Below, piece by piece: positions 1-13,543 of a stretch of 64,000 nucleotides of DNA. Below the pieces are notes generated by a model that worked only from the letters and a program-made list of their open reading frames with translations, ran no database searches and was not told where the DNA came from. The DNA is from Chrysomallon squamiferum (taxonomy: Eukaryota > Mollusca > Gastropoda > Neomphalida > Peltospiridae). Where the stretch lies: NCBI GenBank assembly GCA_012295275.1, contig CM022678.1:177586-241585 (forward strand), given 5' to 3'. The stretch's first letter is position 1. Each line of letters begins with the position of its first letter. The position numbers were made by a program, and so were the translations under genes.

Positions 1-234
1 TAATATTTACAATTATTAAATAAATAAATGTAAACATTAGAAACTACAATTTTTTCTAATTTAAACTTAAATTTACTATATTAATTATTCGCTATTTTAT
101 AGTCATATGTAGACATTCTTAAATAAATATATTCCTAATATATACTTACATTTATTATTTATCGAATATTTTATAATTATTAAACACACACAGATATATA
201 TATATATATATATTTCCTCATCCCCATAATTATA

Positions 235-266
<32 letters not shown>

Positions 267-836
267 AAACACTATAATAGTTATCTGTGTTATATGTCAA
301 AAAGAAATAAGGGTATGAAAATATTAAGTGTACATTACAATGCATTGTTCTCTAACTATTAAATATGTAAATGCAGATAAAATGTATTGAAAATGAAAAC
401 TTTACATTTTCTTTATTAATTTTGTTACTGTCTGTTTTCTAATGAAAACTTAGTCAAATTTAAACATTATGTGAAACTATTTCCTTATTAATAAGAGGAA
501 ACAAATGCAGATATTTTCTTTGTTATGACAATAAGTTATGAAACGAACAGTAAAAAAGTGTATATATACATACACACACATGCACACATCATAATTATAA
601 ACATAATAACATATTTAGTAACTACAAATCTATATATAGGTGTATATATGATAATATAATACATATTAAAAAGTATTACAATTTATTTATTAAATACAAA
701 CATTTTATCAAATGTCTATAAAAATCTTATATTAAACATTGTAATAGTAGTTCACTTGCTATAAACACAGTGAACATATTTAGTAACTACAGATCTATTT
801 TTTAAAAAGAAAAAAGAATTATATATATATATATAT

Positions 837-884
<48 letters not shown>

Positions 885-3800
885 ATATATTAAAAATATT
901 ACAATATATTTATAAAAAACAAAACTTTTATAAAATAAGACTATAAAATTTATATTGAACATTGTAGTACTAGTTCACTTGCCATAAACACAGTGAAAAT
1001 ATTTAGTTCTACAGAACTATTTTGTTATAAAATAAAAATGTTAATAAACATTACATTAGTCTAAACACAGTAAAACATTCATTTAGCATGACAGAACTAT
1101 TTTGTAAAGTAAACAAAAAATCCTTTGCATTTAACATTAATACACAATTTTACTTAGTAAAAACAATATAAGACAGCACTATTTTATAAAGTAAAACCTA
1201 TGTATTTTACAAATCATGCACTCAACATTAAAACACAACTTTAATTAAAACATCCAGTTTAACAGATATGTTCACACATGAACAGCAACACAAGTAATAA
1301 TCAAGTCATCATGAATAAAAACTGTCTAACTTTTCACTGACTGAATAACCAGATGAAAATTAACATCAGTATTAGTATTGTTGTATTATTATTATTAACC
1401 CTGACTTATCTAAACATCTTTTTAAACTGAATTGGGTAATAAATCCCCCAAAGTGTTTGAGTGAAAAGTAAAAATCAAGTGAAAATTACGTAACGATGCA
1501 CAGTATTATATTATTTCTTCTTACGTATAAATACAAACAGACAACACAGTATTTAAACAGAAACAAAAGACTATACAACAGGAATACAACAAATTATACA
1601 GTTTGGTACAATATTTCAATAGATACAATATATTATACAATATGGTAATACAATATTTGTACAGAAATAGAAACTATACCATACATCAATACAATCTTTG
1701 AACTGATAAAATAGACTTTAACATACATTAATACAATATTTCAACAGATGTAATAGTTATACAATATCTGTACAGAAACAAAAACTACATTAATAGAATA
1801 CTTGAATAAATACAAGAGACTATAATATGGTAATACCTGTATATAAACCAGAAACTGCACCAAACATTATTTAAATAGAAACAGCAGAGTACGCAGTATG
1901 GCAATGCAGTATCTGAATAGAAACAATTTACAGTATCTACATATGGGCCACTCCATGGTATTTGATCCATGGTATCCAAATTTTAAAATGATCCACTAAA
2001 CTAAGAATTTATTGATAATGAAACTTAACACCATTAACAGTTTAAAAGTATGTTGTAATTAACAGTTTACATTGTTTTATGAAAGTTAAAATCATTAAAC
2101 ATGTAAAAGTATGTTGTTATTAACAGTTTACTTCTGTTTTATGAAAGTTAAAATCATTAAGCATGTAAAAATATGTTGTTATTAACAGTTTACTTCTGTT
2201 TTATGCTTTTTAATGACATTTGTATTTGGAAAATGTAAACTGTAAGACGTGATGTGACATTTGTTTTTTTCAGTAATGTTTCATTAATATTATATCCACA
2301 TGTTAAACTAGGTGTGAAGACAACATATTCACAATATACAGTGTAATGAAAAACCTATTTTTGCCTTCTTTAATGTCACAATTTGTGTTTGTAATTAATT
2401 TGCAAAACATATAATGTCACGTCCTGGCTACTTTGACATATAAAAGTTAATATTATTTAAGAAATATTCTTAAGAAATAAAAAATATTTTTCAATTTTCC
2501 TCCTACTCAAGAGGAACAAACTAATTAGAAGCTATGTAAGTAGTTTACTTGTGGTTTTTAACAAAGTGACAGTCTGAGCCAGGATGTGACAAACAAGAAA
2601 ATACAAATGTACAGCAGTTATCAGACATCCTGTAAGCAGTGAACTGAACAAAGAACTTTTTTTATCAGTCCTACAGATTAATAATATATTTCACATGTTA
2701 AACAGGTGTGCAGAGAGAAGAAAATAATGAATTTATGACCAGAACAGTGTAAAATAAAAAAGAAGAAAAGATTTTAGAATTCCTTAATTCAAATTTGTCT
2801 TTGAAAGAAAAATACAACAAAAAAATAAAATGACAGTCCTGGATACTTTGACATATAAAAATTAATTTATTTAACAGAAATATTCAAAGAAAAAAAAAAA
2901 AGATTTTCAGAGAGGAAACAAAAACAAAGATTATGGACAAACTAATTAGAAACTATGTAAAACAAAACATGGACAAGTAAATGGTTAAAAAGCTAATAAA
3001 ACAATTACTTATGGACAAGTGACAAACAATAAAACAATTACTTATGGACAAGTAAGGTAGATGTGTTAATCTAATAAAACAATTACTTATGAACTGAGTA
3101 AGATGTGTTAATCTAATAAAACAATTAAGACATATGGACAAGTAAGGTATTAATAAAACAATTATGGACAACAGTGCAATCTAATAAAACAATTACCTAT
3201 CACAAGTAAGATATGTGTTTGGCTAATAAAACAATTACTTATGAACAAGTAAGATAGATGTGTTGCAGAATAAAAATGTCTTTAAAGACAAGAATAATCA
3301 AAGTTTTAAGAATTAAACAAATTACTTATGAACAAAATAATGTCAAGCTTATAAAAAAACACTTGAGGAAAAAGAATAAAAAACTGTTTTAAGACATTGG
3401 ACAAATTGCCACATCTGAAAAAACTTAACTTTTAGAACCACAAAACATTTCAACATGGGCAGAGTGGGGAAACTACTACATGTTTTAAAACAGTGATGTC
3501 TAAATTTTGTCATGGACAAGTAAGGTTTTTTACTTTTAAATTTCTGGTAAAATATTACGTCAGACAAAAACATATATGACTTACTTATAGTAGCATGTTC
3601 ATTGTCTCTATAAAAGGCCAAACATCAATCTATGAAGAGAGATTTTAGTGATTAAAGAGTGAACATGTCACCTCCTGGCTGAAATTCTTACCACGGAATG
3701 ACACACCAGACTACACAGCAATAGCTACACAAACTTACACTGGCTTTAACTCTTCATCACAATGTATTAGTTCACTCATTTCATTTTGAAAATGTGGTCT

Positions 3801-4075
3801 GGCTCCTGTATCAGTAATTATGAGTTTGAATTGAAAATTTAAAACACAATTAAATACACTGACACAAGATTACATTAAAAATAATTACAAATGAAACAGT
3901 TCAAAATGAAATCATGTCAGAAGTAAAACTGTCTCAGGATGAAGATCAAATTTGTACGACAGGAATTACAAACAAAATTTAGATTTCTTCACAACAATTA
4001 TTCTCGTTTTTTTAATTTCTGCACAATTTAAAAATGTTCTCATAAGGTAATCCTCCACTGAAAGTGACAGTCGGT
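1..4075. other. Noncoding flank, copy A of the large segmental duplication
   Basis: No gene is supported here. The DNA is AT-rich with TA-dinucleotide tracts near 193-265 and 818-880. It matches base for base over long stretches the block starting near 17790, for example the TATGTAGACATTCTT motif at 105 and again near 17900, so this is the left part of copy A. The left boundary lies outside the window. The short ORFs here are low-complexity shadows. Confidence 0.8.
2985..3260. repeat. Degenerate ~45-bp tandem repeat (copy A)
   Basis: The motif CTAATAAAACAATTACTTATGG followed by ACAAGTAAGGTAGATGTG recurs about six times with indels. The homologous array in copy B is at 21325-21515, so the repeat predates the segmental duplication. 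Confidence 0.7.
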
Positions 4076-7000
4076 TTAGATAATATATTTATAACCATGC
4101 TCCAGTAAATACAAAATAATTTCCCTTTTGTTACAATCAAACCTGCAACTCAAAGCTTTATGCAGAGCAGTTTCACCATTGGAATTAATAACATTTACAT
4201 AAACACCTTTCTGAATTACTGTTTTCACAACATCAATATTTCCACACTTAGCTACTAAGTGTAAAATAGAATTGTTATCTTTGTCTGTTACATTAGGATC
4301 AGCTCCATGTTCCAGTAAATAAAGAACTACTTGATGTTTTTTATCATTCAAACATGGATCAAAGTAATTTTTCGTATAATTAACAGCTGCAAAAAGAGGA
4401 GTTTCACCTTTACTGTTTTCCATATTTACATCAAAGCCTTTTTCAATCAGGGCTGTCACAATTTCTGTATTTCCACATTCAGCTGCTAAGTGTAAAACAG
4501 AATTGTTATCTTTGTCTGTTGAGTTAGGATCAACTCCATGTTCCAGTAAATACAAAACTACTTCACATTTTTTACCAAAACATAGGATCAAAGTAATTTT
4601 TCATCACAATTAACAGCTGCAAAAAGAGGAGTTTCACCTGTTGTTTTTCATATTTACATCAAAGCCTTTTTCAGACAGTGCTGTCACAATTTCAGTATTT
4701 CCTTGATTAGCTGCTAGGTGTAAAACAGAATTGTTATCATCATCTGTTAAATTAGGATCAGTTCCATGTTCCAGTAAATACAAAACAACATTGTTCTGTT
4801 TATTCTTAACAGCTGTGAAAAGAGGAGTTTCACCTCTGTTGTTTTTCATATTTATATCAACACCTTTTTCAGTCAGTGCTTTCACAATTTCAATTTCTCC
4901 AGACTTAGCTGCTAAGTGTAAAATAGAATTGTTATCTTTGTATGTTAAATTAGGATCAGCTCCATGTTCTAGTAAATAAAGAACTACTTGATGCTTTAAA
5001 ACATTGAAATATACATCAAAGTAAGTTCTCGTATAATTAACAGCTGTGAAAAGAGGAGTTTCACCTCTGTTGTTTTTCATATTTACATCAAAGCCTTTTT
5101 CAATCAGTGCTGTCACAATTTCTGTATATCCATGTTCAACTGCTAAGTGTAAAACAGAATTGTTATTACTACCTGTTAAATTAGGATCAGCTCCATGTTC
5201 CAGTAAATACAAAATAATTTCCATTTTTCATTTGAAATTAAAACCACATCTTGCAAAAGCATGCAAAACGAGGAGCTTTATTCAGAACAGAGTTTCACCA
5301 TTGGAATTAATAACATTTACATCAAAACCTTTTTCAATCAGTGCTGTCACAATTTCAATATTTCCAGATTCAGCTGCTAAGTGTAAAACAGAATTGTTAT
5401 CATTGTCAGTTAAATTAAGATCAGCTCCATGTTCCAGTAAATAAAAAACTACTTTGTTGTTTTTCATTTTATCAATAACTGGTGAATGATATTCATGTTT
5501 ATCATATTTAATAGCTAAAGCAAGAGGAGTTTCACCTCTGTTGTTTTTCATATTTATATCAACACCTTTTTCAATCAGTGCTATCACAATTTCAATATTT
5601 CCACACTTAGCTGCTAAGTGTAAAACAGAATTGTTATCTTTGTCTTTTAAGTTAGGATCAGCTCCATGTTCCTGTAAATACAAAAAAACTTTGTTCTGTT
5701 TATTCTTAACAGCTGTGAAAAGAGGAGTTTCACCTCTGTTGTTTTTCATATTTATATCAACACCTTTTTCAACCAGTGCTGTCACAATTTCAATATTTCC
5801 ATACTTAGCTGCTAAGTGTAAAACAGAATTGTTATCTTTATCTGTTAAATTAGGATCAGCTCCTTGTTGCAGTAAATACAAAACCAATTTACAATTTTCA
5901 TGAGTCAGACGTGGAACAAATAGACCAAACACACCTACACTACAATTAAAAGCTGCAAAAAGAGGAGTTTCACCTTCACTGTTTTTCATATTTATATCAA
6001 AGCCTTTTTCAACCAGTGCTGTCACAATTTCAATATTTCCATACTTAGCTGCTAAGTGTAAAACAGAATTGTTATCTTTATCTGTTAAGTTAGGATCAGC
6101 TCCATGTTCCTGTAAATACCAAAAAAATTTGTTCTGTTTATTCTTAACAGCTGTGAAAAGAGGAGTTTCACCTCTGTTGTTTTTCATATTTATATCAACA
6201 CCTTTTTCAACCAGTGCTGTCACAATTTCAATATATCCACAGTTAGCTGCTAAGTGTAAAACAGAATTGTTATCTTTATCTGTTAAATTAGGATCAGCTC
6301 CTTGTTGCAGTAAATACAAAACCAATTTACAATTTTCATGAGTCAGACGTGGAACAAATAGACCAATTAGACCTACACTACAATTAAAAGCTGCAAAAAG
6401 AGGAGTTTCACCTCTGTTGTTTTTCATATTTATATCAAAGCCTTTTTCAACCAGTGCTGTCACAATTTCAATATTTCCATACTTAGCTGCTAAGTGTAAA
6501 ACAGAATTGTTATCTTTATCTGTTAAATTATGATCAGCTCCATGTTCCAGTAAATAAAAAGCTACTTTACATTTTAAATCCCTAACTAATGAATCATATT
6601 TATAGTTGTTATAACTAAGAGCTAAAGCAAGAGGAGTTTCACCTTCACTGTTTTTCATATTTACATCAAAGCCTTTTTCAACCAGTGCTTTCACAATTTC
6701 TATATATCCACAGTTAGCTGCTAAATGTAAAACAGAATTGTTATTTTTGTATGTTAAATTAGGATCAGCTCCATGTTCCAGTAAAGAAAAAATTACTGTA
6801 TAGTTTTTACCATATTCACATACATCATAGTTAAGAGTGAAAAAACGATATGCATTTTTCGTATAATTAACAGCTGCAAAAAGAGGAGTTTCACCTCTGC
6901 TGTTTTTCATATTTACATCAACACCTTTTTCAATCAGTGCTGTCACAATTTCAATTTTTCCATGCTTAGCTGCTAAGTGTAAAACAGAATTTTTATCATT

Positions 7001-9961
7001 GTCTGTTAAATTAGGATCAGCTCCATGTTCCAGTAAATGAAAAACTACTTTACATTTTTCATCATACAGAGATGTTATATAACATTCATATTCTTCATAA
7101 TTAACAGCTGTAAAAAGAGGAGTTTCACCTCTGTTGTTTTTCATATTTATATCAACACCTTTTTCAATCAGTGCTGTCACAATTTCAATTTTTCCATACT
7201 TAGATGCTAAGTGCAAAACAGAATTGTTATTTTTGTCTGTTAAATTAAGATCAGCTCCTTGTTTTATTAAGTATAAAGCTATTTCTGGTGTGTTATAATA
7301 TAAGGAGAAATGAAGAGGCGTTTCCCCTTTAGTGTTAATTACATTTATATCAACACCCTTTTGTATTACTTTTTTCACCACATCTATGTCAATTTGAGAT
7401 GCTATGTGCAATGCTGAATTCTTTTCTTTATCTGTTATGTTAATATCAGCACCATTTTCCAGTAAAAACAAAGCTATTTCCTTTCTGTGTGTCACTGCTT
7501 TTGCAGCTTCATGAAGTGGAGTTTCTCCCTCACTGTTTACTGCATTAACATCAGCATTTCTCTCTATCAGTGATTTTAATATATCCAAGTCACCACGCTG
7601 AACTGAAATGTGGAGAGCTGTGTTTGAAGACAACACATAAGGGTGCAATATACTTGGCATATTTAATCTAATTTGCTCTTCAAAGAAATGAACCAATTTC
7701 TCTTTGACAGCTACATTGATATTAGGATAAGCACTTTTATCAAGAAGACACTGAACAACATCTGCACTGTTAAACATCACTGCTACTTTCAGTACTTCAC
7801 TTTTCTTCCAGTTGTCCTCGTCTGTATCATTACCTATGTGGTCAAACAGAAAATTCACTGTGTCAGCGACTCCCCACATTGCTGCTGCTAAAAGTACTTT
7901 ATCTCTGTTCTCATCATTTATACAATCAGGTTTCAGTTTTACTATTTCTCTTATAACACTTGAAGTACTCTGATAAGCAGCAATGATAGCAATGTCTTTA
8001 ATTTTGTTGATTATATCACAGGTAACCAGTTTCTTAAATAGAGATCTGACATCAACAACTTCAGGAGTATCTGAGTTTTCAAACCACCCGTCACGTGATT
8101 TACGTCTTACTTCTCTATGGAATCTAACCAATAACAGTTTCACAGCGTTTTCCTTGATTTCACTGTTGTCTTTCTCATTGTTTATCATATCAGCCAACAG
8201 ACAGGCAATGTTCATGTTATCTGAATAAATAGAAACATACAACAAGCGGGAACACAGAGTCATCTCCTTTTTACACTGTAACAATTCTTTCAGTATGGTA
8301 GCACTGTCTGTTTTTGAACATGCTGCTGCACTGAATGTATTAAATGTTGGAATGACACCTGATTTTAGCAATATTTTCACAACATCTTCATCACCAAACA
8401 AACAAGAAATATCCAAAAGTTTCTTTTTCTGATATGTTAATTTCATTTTACACAGATTTGATGCAAAAAAGCTTGACAATGTTCTTAGTCCATACGCAAC
8501 ACAGTGACTTGGAACAGATGTTAAATTTATTGATTTTTTTTCAACTTTCAAATCATTATGAAGGAGACTTGAAATATTGCTGAGAATTTGATTGGCAGTA
8601 TTTATATATATGAATGATACATAAACAGTTGGAAAGTTTTCTTCAAAAAAATGTATATTTTGGCTACGAAATACATCTTGATCAATTCCACGTAGTCCTT
8701 GATGCAGTATTTCAGATGTTTTGCCATAAAAGTGTTTTTCCTCTGTCATATACTTAACAAACTCTTCATCTTTCAGTGACGGATGTGAGATAATTTTTCT
8801 GAAATTGTCTGATGCCAGCAAAACAGTAAATCTGCGAGCAAGAACATCAAAGCAGTCAGGTCTCACAGTCATTGTAATGTGACTTTTGTCAGACACTCCA
8901 GGTGTCACAACATATTCTAACAACATGGAGACAGGACACACTTCTAGCAACTCTGCTGCTTTCTTTGGAAACTCTGATGAAAAAATCAGAAACAAAGAGT
9001 CAAACACTGATTGGTGAATAAATGTGTATCTATTGTCAGAACACTCCAGATACGTACCACACATTATATCAGCTGTTTTCTTTATATCTGTAAGATCTGT
9101 GTTTTTTACACTCTGACAGACTCGCTCTAGCAGTCTTACTAATTTCATTATGTCACTGTCAGAGGCATTTTCAAATGGATCCAGTGAATCAATGCTGAGA
9201 CTGCCTTGCTGAAACATGATCAGCAGTAGAACCAGGTAATTAATCTGTGAAGATTTATCATTTTTCAAATTTTCCAGCCCTTGTCTCAGATATTCTACAG
9301 GTTTCTCAAAAAACTTGACTCCTCTTTTTTGTGCATCACTTGAATTAACATAATAAACACACACCTGAGGAAATCCTAACTCTGTACATGTATTGTAATT
9401 GCCACAACACCATACATCAGTTTCATTCATTTTAACATCCTTTTGTTTGAGATATCTGTTTAGAATTTCTTTTTTTCATCATAATCCAGACAACAGTCAT
9501 CACTCTGCAGATCAAGAACATGATTCTCATTAAACAGACCAAATTCCTTCAAACTAGTTTTACTTTCTAAAATATTTGTTTTCTTAAAGTAATAATACAT
9601 TTCAAAGAACCTTCCTGAACAAGACTCCATATCTCTGGAAATTTGAGTTTCCATGATTCTATAAAATCTGAAACGAGATTAGTCTTACCAAATATATCAT
9701 CAATGAGAACAACACTTTTCTTATTTCTAGATAGAGGGATGTCACTGAATCCAGTGTGATGAGTCAGTGAGTAAGATTCTCTTTTTTCTTCATTTTCAAT
9801 CTTTCTCATCATGCTCAAAGCTAGAGTTGTCTTTCCTAAACCTGGACTTCCTACTACAATCACAACACCATACTGCTTCAAAAGTTCAACACCTCTTTTC
9901 TCTGCTCTTGTTTCAACATAGACTCTCCAGTCAGCTGAGTTTAACACTGACCTGGTACACT
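4076..9961 (-). pseudogene. Copy A, large NTPase-ankyrin exon
   Basis: The exon begins after the acceptor TAATACAG. The first open piece (to 9567) has Walker A GSPGLGKTT, Walker B VVLIDD and the RKQIF motif typical of nSTAND3. After two 1-base deletions the frame resumes at 9430 and stays open to 5282: a helical region, then ankyrin repeats with the signature NSVLHLAAKYGNIEIVTAL. Two further ankyrin pieces (4634-5224 and 4076-4591) are in other frames. The last ends LLEHGYKYII and then TAA. The repeats are highly alike, which points to recent homogenisation. Confidence 0.75.
5640..6515 (-). repeat. Internal 438-bp tandem duplication in the copy A ankyrin array
   Basis: Positions 5863 and 6301 begin the same near-identical stretch, an offset of 438 bp or 146 codons, covering several ankyrin repeats. 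The shared insertion containing GLFVPRLTHENCK appears in both units. The unit edges are approximate. Confidence 0.75.
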
Positions 9962-10228
9962 CTGTATTACAGCATTAAAAAACCCCATCTATTATTAATT
10001 ATTTTGAACATATTTTACCATTTAGATATAAATAATATAATTTTCAACTGGATATCAGAGGTCAAGTTCTTAAAAGAAAAATGCTATAATTTGTTTCATA
10101 AGTTTAGTTCAGCAGAATTTAATGAAGATAAAAAGTTGTCACAATTTTAGATGGTGTAAAAGTAACAAGATGATTATTTTGTTATTTATGAATTTATTTG
10201 GAAATTGTACAAATAATAATAAAAAAAT

Positions 10229-10288
<60 letters not shown>
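10229..10288. repeat. (TAA)n microsatellite in an intron
   Basis: About 20 perfect ATA/TAA units lie directly next to the 33-nt exon of copy A. The equivalent tract in copy B (28959-28996) is shorter. Confidence 0.95.
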
Positions 10289-10290
<2 letters not shown>

Positions 10291-10323
10291 CTTTGATATT
10301 GGATGCTCGCACATCAGTCTTTG
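10291..10323 (-). CDS. Copy A, third exon (33-nt microexon)
   Basis: Acceptor ATTATTTCAG, donor GTATTA, phase 1 on both sides, peptide KTDVRASNIK. The donor abuts a (TAA)n tract. The same 33-nt exon occurs in copy B at 29001-29033. Confidence 0.6.
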
Positions 10324-10540
10324 CTGAAATAATATAAAAACAAAACAAGTAAATTTGTGTTATTGATGATCAGTAAAAGAAATGATTGAAGTGATCTGTA
10401 CAATTACTCTGCATTTTATTCATCAGCAAACATGTAACATTATTATTAAATCTTTGTTATTTATTTTACTACAATTATTACTACTATTATCAAAACTACT
10501 GCTGTTGTTTCTTATCATTAATGCTATTTATTGTTATTGT

Positions 10541-10655
10541 TCATATTATTATTACTATTATTACGATTATTATTATTATTATTATTATTATTGTTGTTGT
10601 TGTTGTTGTTGTTGTTGGTGTTGGTTTTGGTGGTGGTGGTGGTGGTGGTGGTGTA
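10541..10655. repeat. Compound TTA/TTG/TGG microsatellite
   Basis: Runs of TTA, then TTG, then TGG. Copy B keeps the TTA and a short TTG part (about 29255-29308) but lacks the TGG expansion, so that part arose after the duplication. Confidence 0.9.
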
Positions 10656-11050
10656 TGATTATTGTTGTTGTTGTACCTTCTTCTGTATATTAGTATCCAC
10701 ATGTAATAATAATGACAGGTAGATAGTCTTGTTTAATTCATGTATATATTAACAGTTTAAGATTAAACTCTAGTTCAGTTCAGCATAAATAAACTGTGTC
10801 ACTGTCTGAACATATGTGTGTGTGTGCAATGCATGTCTGCATATATATGTGTGTGTGTATGTATGTGTTCAGTGTATGTGTTATATAGGTATATATTTAA
10901 ATATCTTGTATGTATTGTGTATATGTCTGTATGAGCATGTTACTATGTTGTTCAGGTCACAGTGATAGAAATGTACTAATGACTACTGTGATGTGTATTC
11001 TGTTATTTATTAAGCTGGTAGAAAAAAGAAACTTTCAGTTTTTAACTTAC

Positions 11051-11167
11051 TAGTTTTAATAACTTGATTTCCAAACACAACATTCCTACAATTAGACGCA
11101 GCCTGGTAATTCTGAACTGTGATGTTATTTACATTGTGCTCTACCACTGGTTGCGTTCTTCCAGTAT
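11051..11167 (-). CDS. Copy A, second exon
   Basis: 117 nt, phase 1 in and out, acceptor TTTACAAAG and donor GTAAGT. It encodes TGRTQPVVEHNVNN followed by NCRNVVFGNQVIK. The N-x-x-x-G-N-x pattern is like the short linker seen just before the NTPase in many invertebrate STAND proteins. Confidence 0.7.
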
Positions 11168-11451
11168 CTTTGTAAACAGAGTAAAAGAAATTAGTTAAAT
11201 TCACAATTTAAAAAATAATTTCTAAAAACAATATATCTACTTGTAGAGATATGACACTGTACACTATTAATGCAGTCTGTCCTGACAGTATTTCTGAATA
11301 TAACTATTCATTTTTTTTTTAAATATGTATAATATTGTTATGAATATAAAAGAAAAAAAAGTCACATTTCAAAGCCTAACAAAAATTAAAACAAAATATA
11401 AACAAGAGTTGAAATATTTCATTATTAAAGATACAAATAATTTTGTCATAC

Positions 11452-11525
11452 TCTCTGAGGAAGACATATCTGTAACGTTAGATGAAATCTGTGAACTCTT
11501 TTTTCTGTCATTCATGTTGGTTGAG
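11452..11525 (-). CDS. Copy A, first recognisable exon
   Basis: The acceptor TTTTTTACAG precedes the exon and a GTATGA donor follows it. If the ATG at 11515 is the start, the peptide begins MNDRKKSSQISS and ends in phase 1, matching the next exon. The frame is also open through the acceptor in phase 2, as in copy B, where upstream exons exist. None of those upstream exons is visible for copy A. Confidence 0.65.
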
Positions 11526-13343
11526 CTGTAAAAAATAATATAATGATTTTTAAAACAAGAATAAAATTGTTTTAATGTATTCTATTCACTGCTATATAAG
11601 ATTAAGCAAAATTCAGATAAAAAATAAAATAAAACCCACTTCATGGTATATTCTTTCTCATGAACAACAAGTGATATTTCCTTTAAACATACCCAGACAG
11701 TACATACACTGCTAAAATGAAAATTGCTTTCGTTCCATAAATATATTCCTGAAATATTGTTATAAAATATCAGAATCTAAGTAAGTTTTAATAAAAGTCC
11801 TCATTTTCTAAACAGTGATGAGATTGTTATATAAAGATAGACTTTTAATATCAGGGTGACAAGATTTCTTGTGTGGCTGTGTTTAAAAACTGTCATTTAC
11901 AAACCACCAATACAGTAATGATATCTATAAATAGTACAGCATTCAACCATTAAAAAAACTTTCTTTATTTGCTGTTTATTTTTTAGAGGTGATTTCTCAA
12001 TGCCATATATACAGGTATTTGAAAGAAAAAAAGAAAAACATACATATATTAATGTTATTTCATGCAGTTTAAACATTATTTTACAATAATTATAATAATT
12101 TATTAATGTTTATCATATATTCATTCCTTTTGAATGTAAATGGTTTTTGAAAATAATGAAACAGATCACTACTCTATTTGTATTTAAATAGAAATCCAGG
12201 TGAACCGTCTAAAAAATGAAAATAGCTAACATATAAAAAAAGTCAATAAATAACTTATTAAATAAAGAGCTGTAATACGTTACTACTAATAATAATACAT
12301 ATAAAAACATACTAAAGATCAGGTTAAAATGTTTAAGTGCTTGTGGTATTTAGGACAATGTGACGAATTCACTGTTAAGACATTGTGCAGAAAATAAAAA
12401 AATAAAAAAACAAACATTTGTCTATATTGTGAGAAGCTAAATCATTTCAATAACGGCGCTACATACAAACACAATTACAAAAACGGAATTAGTTTCATTA
12501 AACAAAATAGAAAAGGAATTCAAAAATAATACAGTATATGAGATAATATTATTATAAAATTTTTCATCCGTAACATCCATATACGAGAATTGTAAATACA
12601 ATTTCGCTGACAACATATTTTCAAGTCAGGCTTTATGTAACGTTTTTCATATGAATATAAAAGAACACCTGACACTAGCATGACGTATTTGTTAGAGAAC
12701 TAACTCTGATATATCTAAAAATAATCAAACTAGGAACACTCGAATCGTTAAAACATAATAAATTATAAAATATCATCCGCTTTCAATATGGCCGACTTGT
12801 TTCACTTCTGTTTTGTTTACTTTTAGCTATCAGAATCCGCCACTGATAAACACGTTGACTGACGTCAAATATCTTACACGTCATCAGGTGTCACTTCTCA
12901 GGTTTCAATGTCAGACTGAAATACACAAATCGTGTTACGAGACATGTACACTCATCTTACAAGCATTTTTCCTTCAAGTAAATTATATTGATTTAATGTA
13001 GTTCTATTACTCTGCATTGTTTTTATTTGTTATTAAATGTATATACTACTACTACTACTACTACTACTAATAATAATAATAATAATAATCATAGTAATAA
13101 TAATAATAATGATTCAAAAGAAAAATGAAAAATAAGTGCAGCTATTAGTTTTAGAACTATATCGGTGCCAACTATCGGTACTCTCTTAGAAGCGAGTTAT
13201 TCCCTGTTTAATTATTCTACTCATTGATCAAAGCCAAGATCACAGATAGTAAATAAATAGCTTGATAAAAATAAAATAAAAATAAAATATTTTGAATACA
13301 TGAATAAATAAATGGAACTGAAATAAAGATGGGATAAAAATAT
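11526..13343. other. Upstream noncoding region of copy A
   Basis: 11526-11835 is homologous to 30165-30495. The two then diverge, and the lysine-rich exons of copy B have no counterpart here. 12700-12970 matches 44950-45290, and 12970-13340 matches 34655-35040. A perfect cAMP-response-type palindrome TGACGTCA lies at 12860-12867. No gene is seen. Confidence 0.7.
13046..13092. repeat. (CTA)n(TAA)n microsatellite
   Basis: Direct reading: about eight CTA units followed by TAA units. Confidence 0.9.
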
Positions 13344-13543
13344 NNNNNNNNNNNNNNNNNNNNNNNNNNNNNNNNNNNNNNNNNNNNNNNNNNNNNNNNN
13401 NNNNNNNNNNNNNNNNNNNNNNNNNNNNNNNNNNNNNNNNNNNNNNNNNNNNNNNNNNNNNNNNNNNNNNNNNNNNNNNNNNNNNNNNNNNNNNNNNNNN
13501 NNNNNNNNNNNNNNNNNNNNNNNNNNNNNNNNNNNNNNNNNNN
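13344..13543. other. Assembly gap (200 N)
   Basis: Exactly 200 N, so its true length is unknown. It sits 0.8 kb from a lone satellite monomer. The other gap adjoins the satellite array, so collapsed satellite may be hidden here. Confidence 0.99.

Larger units (their letters stand above)
4076..11525 (-). pseudogene. STAND NTPase-ankyrin gene, copy A, frameshifted
   Basis: This is a paralogue of the gene at 23820-34363. The exons line up one to one: 11452-11525 (possible ATG at 11515), 11051-11167, 10291-10323, and a giant last exon starting at 9961. All introns are phase 1 with GT-AG ends. The protein would start with a short Ser/Lys-rich leader, then an nSTAND3-type P-loop NTPase, a helical middle of about 550 residues, and more than 20 ankyrin repeats. 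Compared with copy B it carries a 1-base deletion near 9568, another near 9470, a scrambled junction at 5225-5290, a 2-base deletion near 4648, and an indel near 4578-4595. The longest open piece is 5282-9430. Either this is a pseudogene or some lesions are assembly errors in homopolymers. Transcript data would decide. Confidence 0.7.

Noticed and set aside
5046-6341. Plus-strand ORFs antisense to the ankyrin arrays
   Set aside because: They mirror the ankyrin codons on the other strand, repeat with the same period, and contain no domain.
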